Source: Cymodocea nodosa (taxonomy: Eukaryota; Streptophyta; Magnoliopsida; Alismatales; Cymodoceaceae). From it: a stretch of 64,000 bases of DNA. The notes under the pieces are model-generated. The model was not told the origin of the DNA, did no database searches, and was given only the letters and a program-made list of their open reading frames with translations. The stretch spans positions 20,178,001-20,242,000 of the forward strand of contig CM072342.1 in the NCBI GenBank assembly GCA_036874045.1. Direction: 5' to 3'. This document shows positions 38,439 through 48,835 of this stretch, one piece after another (the stretch's first letter is position 1; every line of letters starts with the position of its first letter). The position numbers and the translations under genes are program-made.

Positions 38439-41400
38439 ATGGCGCCGACACTCCTCGTCGTCCCACAACCCCGACTATGTCTGCGCCGCGCTTGGCAACT
38501 ACGTCCTCCCAGAGCATCCACTGCCGCAAGAGCGAGCGCCACCTCCCCATCGCAGTTGCGGCGGTCCCAGAACGTAGATGGGGAATTCTTCGTAGGTACG
38601 TGAAACCTCGATTTGGTAGCTTGTAAGTTGTAACTTGTTTTTTTTCTTTTTTATGGTTCCTGATTTTGAGAAATTGAATGACTTTTTGGGTTGCAGATCG
38701 AAGGTGTATTGACTGCGATGCGTGTCGATGGTTGGCACCGGTTGGGCTGTAATTACGGTTGATGTGCTGGTGTTAGGAGAGATCGCATGTACTTCTCCTG
38801 CTTATTCTTGTTGTTGTCACTGTCTTTGTTCCTCAGGAAACTTTCAGGAGGGTTGATGGGCAGTCTGCAGTTTTCAAGCAGCCAAGCTCCGACGAGGAGA
38901 AGATGAAGGCGCTTCAGGTATGGTTACCATGGTACCGTAGTAGGAAACGTGAAAGGCAACCCTTTCCATTGGACAGTGTTCTCTCATGATATGCGTTTTG
39001 TGGAGGATGGATCAGTGCCTTCCATTGCTTCTTCATCGAGAAGCTAGCATTTATATTCATATCATTGTCCATATCTGTGTTACGGTCGCCATCAGAACCA
39101 TTGGTGTCTAATATTCAGTATGATTCTCGGATAGCACTTTTGCATCATGTTGCGTGCAGAATTAAATTTCTTTTATACTTTCTATGGAATTATTGTCATT
39201 TTTAAGGAGGAAATCGCATGTTAGTTGGCTCTGTATCAAAAGTCAGAGATTTTACGAGTTTCTTTCATAGCCTTATACGGTTAGAAGCTGGAAAATGCTT
39301 GACTGAGTAAATTCCAAAGCAGTGAAGTTTTATCGTGAATTTTCCATCAACCACCATGTCATTTCAGGCCCTGATTTGCTGTCCAACAAACTCAATTCAC
39401 ACCAAGGAGCCAAGATCTGAGGTTCAAGATGCGAAGAAATCTTTTCCTCTTCTCATCGATGAGCAAACCCTCCCGGTAGCCTTCTTAAGTTACTTGTGTC
39501 ACTATCTTGTGTGCCTTCTGCTTGTGAAATTTTTTGCCTTTTTTGGTGCTGGACTCTGTTAATTAGACAGTATTTGTGTTGTAATGGTGTAGGCAAACTT
39601 GTAATTGAATTTTATTGATGATTGATAACCTAAAAGATATCAATTTATGTTAGATTGTGCCTCGAACTGCATCTTATATACGGACAGACAAAGCTGTTCC
39701 CAATTGATCCTGTAATGTTTTGCTATAGAATGAATCCTTAAATGCACCATTCAGTAGTATTGCATATAACAATAATCATGTGCCACTTGGGTGAGGCTTT
39801 TTTTGCATAAATGGATCTTACATTTAGTGAACTATTTGTCCCATATAAACATAGATCTGAAACATCCATATCAGAAAAACAAAGATCTCGCTGAGTAGGT
39901 AATTGCATTGTATTGACTATTGTATTAATTCAAAATGTGCTGTCCTCCTTACCAAAGAGAAAATGTGGTGAACTTTGCTGATCACCAACATCCATGTTTC
40001 TACCAACAAAGGACATAATTAAATTGAGAAAAAAAGGTAGCAATGCCTTGGAAACCATTTAAAAACTTGATCATAGGGCTATTTACCAGTGAGCTTCATA
40101 TTCATGATATCAATCATGAGTTTCTCCTTTTCTAGTATTGCAATTTTTTACCAATACTAAATTAGTATTGAATCTGCAGCACAATTTTTTTTTCATTTGT
40201 AGAAAGAGATTTAAGTCATAATTCTCATTTGAGAAAATCTATGAACAAGTAACAATGCACAGGAAAGTAAAAGATATCCATGAATTAAATGCAATTGTTC
40301 TATTGTTGTAAGCAACAAAGCAATTGTCTAAGGAGGTTATACAAGTCATGTTAGGTAAATGGTCCATTACATTCTAGTAATCCAAATGTCTTTAATATAA
40401 TCAACTTTACTAATATTATCAATTTAGGAATGAAACCTTGAGATATTTTTCATTTAAAATGAATCAACCACTTTTTTGTATAATTGTACTTGGAAGGTCT
40501 AATGAAAGCATGTTGCATGTTGTTAGGGTGTCTACCACTGTGGTTTCCATTCTGAGAATACATATGGAGCGACTTCCTATCTCATTACTCACCCAGAAGG
40601 CAATGTACTCGTTGACTGGTAGTAACATTTCAACCTTATCATATTTGATAGGAGCACATGTTTGTTATTATTTCCTTGTACCATAACTTAGACAAGAAAG
40701 TTATGGAAGTTGGATATAGTGCAAAACCTATAGAAGGAGGTTCTATAAGTTGGATGCAAAACAAACTTACTTTAAATTCTTTTAACAATAACAACTTGTA
40801 CCACAATCCTACTATGTAGGATCAATCACATGAATCATTTTATTCTATATATTTCTATCTATAGTCAAATCTTAAGTTAAATTACATAAATTTAAATATT
40901 TTCTTATAATTCTTAACCAAGTAGTTTTAAGTTTTCTTCTACTTCTTTTAATTTTTTCTACATTCTCCTCTCTTAATTAGTACATTTTTTGATTTCCTAA
41001 GGGTATGACCAAACCACCTAAACTGATTTGTTAATCTTAGCTTCAATTGGTGCAACTCCTATACTATTTCTACTAAAATCATTTTTTAATTTATCCCTTA
41101 TAATATTACCACTTATCTATTTATGTTTAGATATTTTAGCAACACTAATTTTTTGTATATGATCATACTTTACAATCTAGCTTCTAAGCCATAAAATATA
41201 GTTTATAGAAGTTTTTTTAAATTTTTTTAAGGTATCTTCCTGCCACATGATACTTCAGAAGCATTTCTCTACTTTATCCACCTAATTTTAGTCATATGAA
41301 TAGTGTTTTCTATAATTCCTCTATTGTTACATATTATAAATCCTATGTATTTAAAAGTTTTATTTTTATGAATCTCATGGCCATCAAATTATGTACCTTC

Positions 41401-44027
41401 ATCATTATTCTTATTTTTGTTCAATTTATACTTCACATGTTTAGTTTTTTGCTTATTTAATCAAAATCTTTTGAACTCTAAAGTATTTCTATATAATTTT
41501 AATTTAAAACTAATTCCTACTTTATTTTCATCAATCAAACTTACGCCATTAGCAAATAACATACACTTAGGTATTTATCCTTAAAATTGATCTGTTTACA
41601 GACTTGGTTCAATATTTTATATATAGAATCTTCCAAGAGAGTGGGCATGAGTGATATATTAGTTTAGTTTACAAACTTAGTTGATCCATCAATGTTTTCT
41701 AGTACCAAATTAATGTTTAGAGGTTGAATTGTCCCTAAGGTAAGTCAGGTGCTCTTGGCAGAAACGTGATACACTTGATTCCAATTTGCATCTGAAATTC
41801 AAGTGTCAAATTTTCCCATGTAGCTTTGAGCTTTATCTATTTTTAACACTGATGCTTGATGGTTCAGGGATAGGTCTCTAAGTCTCTTGTCATTCCTTCC
41901 CCTTCCAAGTGAAAAAAGTTTGCTTCTTTTTGTTGCTTCTAGTTTGATTTTTTTTGTTAATCCTGGAATTCTGTATTTGCAGTCCTAGGTATGTGGTTCA
42001 ACTTGCACGAGATATTCAGAAGCTAGGAGGCGCACGCTACATGTTTCTTACTCACAAGTATTAAATTTGAACCATGAGAACTTTTGTGATTTCTTGCGAA
42101 GTGGCAGCTACAGTTGTTTATCTTTTTTTTAAAATAATACTTAAAGTAACCAGGGATGATGTTGGAGATCATGAACTGTGGTGCAGACAGTTAGGATGTG
42201 AGAGAATTCTCCATTCAGAAGATGTAAGAACGTTTATCTTCAAGTTTGGTAATTCTCAATTTACCGAAGATCATTGCTCTTAAGAAAATAAAATCACATG
42301 TTTGGTTGCAGTACCTTATTATCTGTATGACAACCATTAAATTAGTTATTGTTCACTGTTCATAAGTGCACTGTAATGCTCTATTCTCAAGATGTCATCG
42401 CGCTCAATGTTGTAAAATGGGTTTTGGTTTGGCAGTCATCATATTTGCACATTAGTTCAGCAAGTCGTTCCCTTTCTTGTTGAGCTTATCCCTTTATTCT
42501 CCCTTGTAACACTAGGTGGAAGCATCCACTGCAGGTATAGAGAAGCAACTATTTGGCAATGGACCATGGAGCATTGGCAAAGACTTTGAACTTATTCACA
42601 CACCAGGCCACACTCTGGTGAGCTCTTAAAACTGGATTCTTGTATTTTTCCATCTCTATAAATCCATTGCATGCAAATATTTTGTCAATTTCTTTAATTT
42701 ATTCTGGAAATTCAAAGTATTTTCATTTTTATGTTAAAAACTTATAACATTTTAGCAGAGTGAATATCTCTTTTATCATGAAAATCATGTTATGCTTATG
42801 TTGACATCTAGGAGGAAGAAACTAGTATATTTTGTAGGATATACTGGAATATCGAGTATTGCATGCCCATCCATTTCTTTGAACTAATTCACATACCAGG
42901 CCACACTCAGGCCGGATTTTCTGTTGTCGATCTCATTAGCACGACTGTGTGCAAATGTTTTCTGTGTTTTTTTGTTCGAGAAATTTAGAACAGTTTGATT
43001 CATATGCTAAAATCTTATTTGGTAAACATGTAAATCACCGTGCATTCATGAATTCTAGAAGGAATGGTCTTGTATGCTCTTGCCAATAAGCGTCTGATTC
43101 AATTCCCATGTGTTTCTATTCATTTCCAGATGGGAATGTAGGTAGATCTCTGTAGCAGTTTTCTTTCTATGAAGTAAATTTTATTAGTGGTTAGTTTGAA
43201 AAAGTGTGATCCCTGATTGTTTGGCATAGGATTGTCCACCCGTACCTTACAGCTACATTACTGGTTGTTACAGCATTTGAATTTGTTCGTACCTTTCAGT
43301 AGCTTCAGCCTTTAAAATGAAGCTAATCCGAAATTATTGCAGGGTTCGGTTTGCCTGTACTACAAGCCACTGAAAATTTTATTCACTGGAGACCACATTG
43401 CCATGACAGAGGAGTCTGAACTAAAAATTTTTGAACAATATAACCGGGTTTCAGGTCCCTCTCGTGCACACATTCAATGCAATCTTTATGGGTATTATGG
43501 TGATAAAATTTTCTTACCCGGCCACTTGGTTTTTCTGCTTTGGCAGTTGAAATGCAGCTGAACAATATTCGGATGTTCTTGGATATGGACATTTCATGGT
43601 TTCTTCCCGGTTTGTATAATGTCTTCTTTTCTACCGAGCAAGCATGATTGTGGCATGACGCTTAGCTTATTTTGAAGAAGGAAAAATATAACTTTTTCAA
43701 TAAAATGCTTGGAAGTAAGATAAAAAAGTCAAGCGCCAATCTACACTTGTTACCCATGTACTTCGATGTGGCTTATCCATATTACTGTTTCCAATATCAA
43801 GCAAAATTCTGATCCTACGTAGAGACAATGCCACGGCCTCCAAGATCAATCGTCTGGTTTCTAGTGCACCCTGAAAATAGATGCCAAAGCACCACAGCCA
43901 TGTACCGATCGGTTCTGAATATTCTTCCTCTCCTGCAGGTCATGGTCGCAGAGTTCACTTCAAGGATGCTGAGGAGAAGAACACCATGCTCCAGACCTTC
44001 CTGGCCAGAAAAATCCAGAACATGTGA
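38439..44027 (+). CDS. ferredoxin-linked metallo-beta-lactamase family protein, probably plastid
   Basis: Eleven exons: 38439-38595, 38697-38740, 38837-38917, 39368-39475, 40527-40618, 41983-42057, 42154-42223, 42516-42617, 43343-43454, 43547-43609, 43939-44027. They join in phase to 331 codons (330 aa). Residues 1-45 are rich in Arg, Ser, Ala and poor in acids, like a chloroplast transit peptide. A ferredoxin-like CIDCDACRW motif follows at about 56-64. The metallo-beta-lactamase fold spans about 131-310: THKDDVGDH near 184-192, HTPGHT at 237-242, FTGDH at 257-261, LPGHGRR at 300-306. The first metal motif departs from canonical THxHxDH; I recall the same in plant relatives of Arabidopsis At4g33540. 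The substrate is unknown. Intron 5 holds a LINE fragment, and intron 8 a scrap of exon 8. Confidence 0.9.
40784..41640 (-). mobile_element. 3' half of a decayed LINE in MBL intron 5
   Basis: Antisense to the host gene. Minus-strand translation gives LINE reverse transcriptase C-terminal pieces in order: NKQKTKHVKYKLN near 41440, TFKYIGFII near 41350, KIRWIK and ASEVSCGRKIP near 41230-41290, and LRWFGH-like sequence near 41010. The fragment ends at 40784 with the CCTACATAGTAGG hairpin and a TTGTTATTG tail, which is typical of plant LINE 3' ends. Many stops are present. Confidence 0.8.
42878..42911 (+). pseudogene. stray copy of the end of MBL exon 8 inside intron 8
   Basis: TTTGAACTAATTCACATACC and the following CAGGCCACACTC match the last 34 bases of exon 8 (42584-42617) with about four changes. 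The GT donor that follows the true exon is replaced by GC. It is too short for a retrocopy and looks like a local partial duplication. Confidence 0.7.
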
Positions 44028-44544
44028 CCGACCCATCATGAGCCTAAAATGTACTCATCTGCTGACTACTTCAGGATATATGCATGCATGCATATAATGT
44101 ATTGATGGACGTGTAGATTATTCTTGATATATTTACATTGTCAAGTTATTTATATGATGGCTTCTTTAATTTTACTCAATTTTTACTTTAACAAAAGAAA
44201 GATCAGGAAAAAAGAAGAAGTGGAATAGAAAGAGAAAAGGGAAGATGAGGAGAGAAACGAAATGGTCTAAGTTATTTATCATCAGAAGGGCTCAATGATG
44301 CGAACTGATGAAGCTAACGTAATATAAGTTCCAAAATCTAATCTGATTTATAAATAAAACTCTAAACTTAAAAACAGCTAAAAGATTATAGATTTTAACG
44401 CGCTAAATGGATTTGAATCGCCAACCATGTTAATGGATTTTAACATAAAATATCCGTTATTTACGAGTTTTATCATTTGATTTAGGTGCCTGGGACAAGG
44501 GTAATGTGGTAATTTCGTACATCCGCTACGCCGGCGCGATCGAG

Positions 44545-44552
44545 TATATATT
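44545..44552 (+). promoter_or_regulatory. TATA box of RPS19
   Basis: TATATATT lies 74 bases upstream of the RPS19 ATG in a GC-richer context, at a fitting distance for a short ribosomal-protein leader. Confidence 0.55.
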
Positions 44553-44593
44553 GGGAAAAATTCCTCTCTTCCACCTTCCCACACTTGCAGTGC

Positions 44594-44601
44594 TAGGGTT
44601 T
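44594..44601 (+). promoter_or_regulatory. telo-box in the RPS19 leader
   Basis: TAGGGTTT, the reverse of AAACCCTA, lies about 20 bases before the ATG. Telo-boxes are known to be frequent near the transcription start of plant ribosomal-protein genes, where they link expression to cell growth. The role here is inferred from position. Confidence 0.6.
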
Positions 44602-44618
44602 TCTTGCTCCACTGCACG

Positions 44619-47600
44619 ATGGCGGCGGCTAGAGCGGTGAAGGATGTTTGTCCACACGAGTTCGTGAAGAGTTACGCCTCCCACCTGAAGCGCTCTGGCA
44701 AGGTGAGATCGTCCTCTCACCGTCCCCACACCCGCAAAAAACGCTGTGCTTCCTTTATGAATCCTTCGTCCATCAATTTATAAGTTCCTTCTGTTTTTTT
44801 CCGAGGAAAGATGGATCTACCTCACTGGAACGACATCGTCAAGACGGGGAAGTTCAAGGAGCTGGCTCCCTACGATCCGGACTGGTACTACATCAGAGCT
44901 GGTACGTCGGAAACTTGTTCTACCATTCCCTGTGGTTTCGTCTAGTGGGAACCATCTATTCTTTTTCTCATTGGTTTCCTTAGTTTTCTTGGAAAAATCT
45001 ATTATTTGATATGATACTTGATGCGCTTTTGCCAGCTTCCATGGCAAGGAAGATCTACCTCAGGCAAGGGATCGGAGTGGGAAAGTTCCAGAAGATCTAT
45101 GGTGGGCGTAAGAGGAACGGAAGTTGCCCTCCTCATTTCTGCAAGAGCAGTGGTTCCATTGCTCGTCACATCCTGCAGCAGTTGCACGAGATGAACATTG
45201 TCGAGTTCAGTCACAGAGGGTGAGTCGGCCTCTAATCGAATTACTTGATTCTTTGAGATCAGTTTCCGTCTGATTCTTTTTGTGTGATTATGCTGTAGCT
45301 TCGCATTGGTTTTCTAACAATTCATTCAAGCCCCGGTGTTATCCATTTTGACTTGATACCCTTATTGGATTTGTGAATATTAATTAGCTTTTGATGATGT
45401 CTGCTGATTGGTCTTTGCTTGTCAAATCCCAGACGTCATTTTCTTAAGTAATCGAGAGAACCCTTCCTTCAAAAGTTGACAACCAGGTAGCAATGAAGGG
45501 TAAAATCTTGGGTTAGTGCAGTAGCCTGATCCATCATTAACGGAATTAGACTACGTGTATGCATATGCAGGTGAATAATCCCAAATTTGAGACAATGGGG
45601 ATTCGAACTTTAGGAGCCTAAGGCCAATTTGGCCTTGGATAGCCAGCTGTGCTATCCCATCTGGTTCCAGACATCATATTCGTGAAAATTATCTTTTTTC
45701 CTTTTTGAATTTTATATTTTTTTCCATGAGGCAATACCTCCCATAAATGCCCTAGGCTAGGCAACCATCTGAGTGAAAATAGACAATTTTCTCTTGAAAT
45801 AATTAAATAATATATTTAGCATAAAACTGACTGGATAATTTCAATATTTATCTAATTCAAGCTAGACATTTTGTAGAATTAATTGACAAGTTAGTTAGAA
45901 AAATAGAGACATTCATGTGTTACCATTGCTTGAGTTGGAAGATGGTAAACAAGAGATGCTATGGGGAGATGAAAAGGAGAGGAGATCAAGATTGTTGGAA
46001 GTTGAAAGGAGAAGTTTACTAGACATTTAAGGAATAATTAGAATGTTGAGAAGTTTCAATACAAGGAGATACTAGAGAAAGAATGATTATTGGAGTGCAC
46101 CACACCAAAGTATGAAGAATATGGATGGAGGGGATTTGAAGAAGGGAGGAAGAGGAGGACGATTTGGAGTATTTTTCTTCTGTCTGATTGATCTCCAGTG
46201 CCATTTCCATTTCTGATTTGTAGCCTGACTTGATGTTGAGGAGATAGAAATGTGAAGGTCATGCAGAGACCGTTTTCAGTGCTAAGTTGAAGAAAGTGTG
46301 AAACCTGTTAATACCCAAGTTTTCTAAATCTTCCATGGGATCTGTCTTCCATATACTCATATACCCTCGCCCCACATTCTTTCAATTAGACATTTTATGT
46401 GGTACATGATGGTTAGTATTGCAAAACAAGCCACCTGTTACCTTTCAAGAGCAGCAAATACGAGGAACCCTACAGATGCCATTTACATTGTTGCAAATGC
46501 CAAATAAAGAAGTTTGATATGCGAATGTTCTGGAATTGAGCTGATGGGAACAGTTATGTTAAAAGGAAATAATCAAGATTGAGCTAAATATATATTGTTT
46601 GTTGAATAATCAAGCATGTGAAACTTGATTAGTAATCAATAACTTAGCAAATTTTACCTAAAGAAGAGAGTCACGTCCTGCAGTAGTTGCACGAGATGAA
46701 CATTGTTTTGAGTATGATTCCAGAGTGTAAGTTAACACCCTGATCAAATAAATTTATGTTTTGAGATCTTTTGATTCAATTTGTACTTTCTTTCTCCTTT
46801 GCACGGTCAAGTTGCAAACAAGCATTGGTTTTGAAACAATTCATAGGTCTGGATATATCCAATTTGGTTTGATATGTATTTTGGGTTCCTTAGCATTAAC
46901 CTTGTCATGATGTCTGTTGTAGAGATCATACTTGTGAACATCGCCTTTTTGTTTTTATTGGGTTGGCCAATATGTCAAAATCGTAATTAACTGAGGGAAA
47001 GGAAATTTCAAGGCGATACCTCCCATAGATACTATATTTTATTATTAAATAATATATGTAGAAAACTAGACATTATAGAGTAAATACACATATTGAAGAA
47101 CTGTTTTTCGAAAGGTGGCTAAAAAAGCGTGTCTTTTTGTTGTAGGAGTTGGATGATTAATGGTAGAAGAGGTGTGGTGGAGGACAAGGGTAGTGGATAT
47201 TCAAATATAATTACTTTATTTGGAAAAATAGAATTTGATTAGTATAAACTGCCGTGTATTTAAATTTCAACGTAATCTGAGCTATAGTCTTTATGTTTTA
47301 TTTAAAAATCGAGTGTTGAAATTTAATAAAAATTGGTGATTTTCAAGACCTTTAGATCAACGAGTTATGATTTTTTAATTTAAGTAAAAAAATTTACCAT
47401 GAATTTATAGTCATCTTGTTATGAAATTTATATGGTTTCTTGCAACTCTCATGTGTTTATGTATAAAAATAAGGGTACCCATTAGGAGCTACTGGCAGTG
47501 ATGTCGCTAGGAAAGCCCTCCCTACCCATATCAAAGATATTATTTGTGGTTTATGTTCTCATGTCTATATTGGCTTTCGTGGCAGAGGGAGAAGGATCAC

Positions 47601-47661
47601 TTCTCAAGGACAACGCGATCTTGATCAAGTGGCTGGAAGGATTGCCGCACCGGTTTCCTAA
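44619..47661 (+). CDS. RPS19: cytosolic 40S ribosomal protein S19 (eS19)
   Basis: Four exons, 44619-44702, 44811-44901, 45036-45219 and 47586-47661, join in phase to 145 codons (144 aa); the usual plant length is about 143. The protein reads [20 protein letters not shown], then [20 protein letters not shown], then [20 protein letters not shown], and ends [19 protein letters not shown]. It is a component of the small-subunit head, needed for late 18S rRNA maturation. Small departures from the consensus I remember are GKFQ for GGFQ and NGSCPP for NGSRPP. Intron 3 is 2366 nt, unusually long for this gene, and carries a SINE and a degenerate copy of the end of exon 3. Confidence 0.95.
45448..45667 (-). 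mobile_element. tRNA-derived SINE in RPS19 intron 3
   Basis: On the minus strand, about 15 bases from the 5' end, lies an RNA polymerase III A box, TAGCACAGCTGG (plus 45654-45643). It is followed 34 bases later by a perfect B box, GTTCGAATC (plus 45608-45600). The element is about 220 bases. Probable target-site duplications flank it: CCAGACGTCATTTTC at 45429 and CCAGACATCATATTC at 45668, alike but diverged. A parallel, element-free version of the right flank exists at about 46918-46945. Confidence 0.75.
46669..47075 (+). pseudogene. relic copy of the RPS19 exon 3 end and following intron
   Basis: GTCACGTCCTGCAGTAGTTG and then CACGAGATGAACATTGT at 46669-46706 match the end of exon 3 (from about 45167). 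The similarity continues into intron sequence: GCATTGGTTTT, ACAATTCAT, GATGTCTG and GCGATACCTCCCATA all have partners at 45303-45750. The relic has a stop in the exon frame, and its donor is altered. It looks like an old tandem duplication within the gene. Confidence 0.75.
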
Positions 47662-48835
47662 GCCGTGCAAGTTTTTTGTGTAATTTTTTTGGATGGAGAC
47701 GGTTCTAAATGATTTGCCATTCACATTTGAGTGTTCCTTTTGTTTCCGTGGTTTTTGAAACTTCAAACAACAGGCTTCTGTGTTGACTATCGATGAATCA
47801 TTTTTTGTTTTCTTGTTGTCATCGTCATCTATAAATATTGGTTGTTTTATTTACGTTATTTGTAGGCGATGTTTGTTTGTGAGCAGATGGAAAATGCTTT
47901 TTGTTACAAGAATGGAATGAAATAACTCGTGCACTTCGTTAATGAATTTTCCTGTGACGTGCGCTTCCCCTTATTGCTTGCAGATCGCTTGATCATATAA
48001 TTATTAATCTATAACCTTCATGCCTCGCAGGTTTTTATGGTTACCAGTTAAGTCCCGTGTCTACTTATTTCTCAAGACAATTCTTCTTTTTTACGGGATT
48101 TTAACTTTTATGGAGATAATCTCCCGAAAGGTTACCCTTTCCAATCTTTTTAACACAAGCTGGTTAAATTTTTTCCACCAGTGGTTTACGTAAGTTTCAT
48201 TCTTCAGTCTATAAGCAATCGATTAGAAAAGTGATTAACATTTGATATCTAAAAAAATCATCTCAAATGGGTTCGCGTCTCAGTGTATTGCTTTCGCCCA
48301 CTCCCACCTGTGAATCGGAGTCTATTATTGGATTACGGAAACGGACCCTAAGCCTGTGGACAATTCGGATTCCATTATTCGGTTCTGATCTTTTCTAATG
48401 CGTATGAATTTTACTCCCCTCCCGGCCTCCCTCCCACGCCCTAAAATCTGTCTCCAGTTCCCAGTATGCGACGAGGAAGATCAAATCGGAGTACGGGAGT
48501 GGTCGACTTCCACATTCCTCGTTTTCCTGGTCCTTTCAAAATCATCGGTTTAATTTGTATTTGGCTTTGCCGTTCGAAATTGTTCTTCACGTTTTAAAGC
48601 TCCATTGGTTGCTTGATTGATCTGTGCGCAAGGTGTCCTCGGTTATTGCAAAAAACAATACCTTTTGGTCTCCACGTCTCTGATCCATCTTTAATTTGCA
48701 ATCCCTCTTCTTCTTCTTTTTCCCTTTTCAAAACTATTTTTCTCTAATTTATCTTGGTGTGGTTAAAGAGAATCGACCTTGTCGAGCTGTTTGCAGATGA
48801 TTAATGAGGATCTACCTGTTTGATCAAGCGGAGTC
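47662..48835. other. RPS19 3' flank and upstream region of the next gene
   Basis: After the RPS19 stop the sequence is T-rich and probably 3' untranslated. From about 48290 it becomes GC-richer and likely holds the promoter and leader of the following gene. A possible leader intron would run from GCAAG/GTGTCC near 48633 to TTTGCAG at 48796. No other gene is seen. Confidence 0.45.
48797..48823 (+). promoter_or_regulatory. short upstream ORF (8 codons)
   Basis: ATG to TGA encodes MINEDLPV just 12 bases before the main ATG at 48836. It begins exactly after a TTTGCAG acceptor-like site. If transcribed, it would be expected to lower translation of the main frame or demand reinitiation. Confidence 0.4.

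Larger units (their letters stand above)
44028..44618. other. spacer between the MBL gene and RPS19
   Basis: It contains the 3' end of the MBL gene and the RPS19 promoter. An A/G-rich stretch lies at 44190-44260. No gene is seen. Confidence 0.6.

Noticed and set aside
42878-42911. The exon 8 copy as an alternative exon
   Set aside because: The donor is not GT and no acceptor is clear before it.
45599-45660. A possible tRNA gene from its A and B boxes
   Set aside because: The sequence does not fold into a cloverleaf by eye: the anticodon arm region is GGCCAAATTGGCC and there is no matching acceptor stem. Flanking duplications fit a SINE better.
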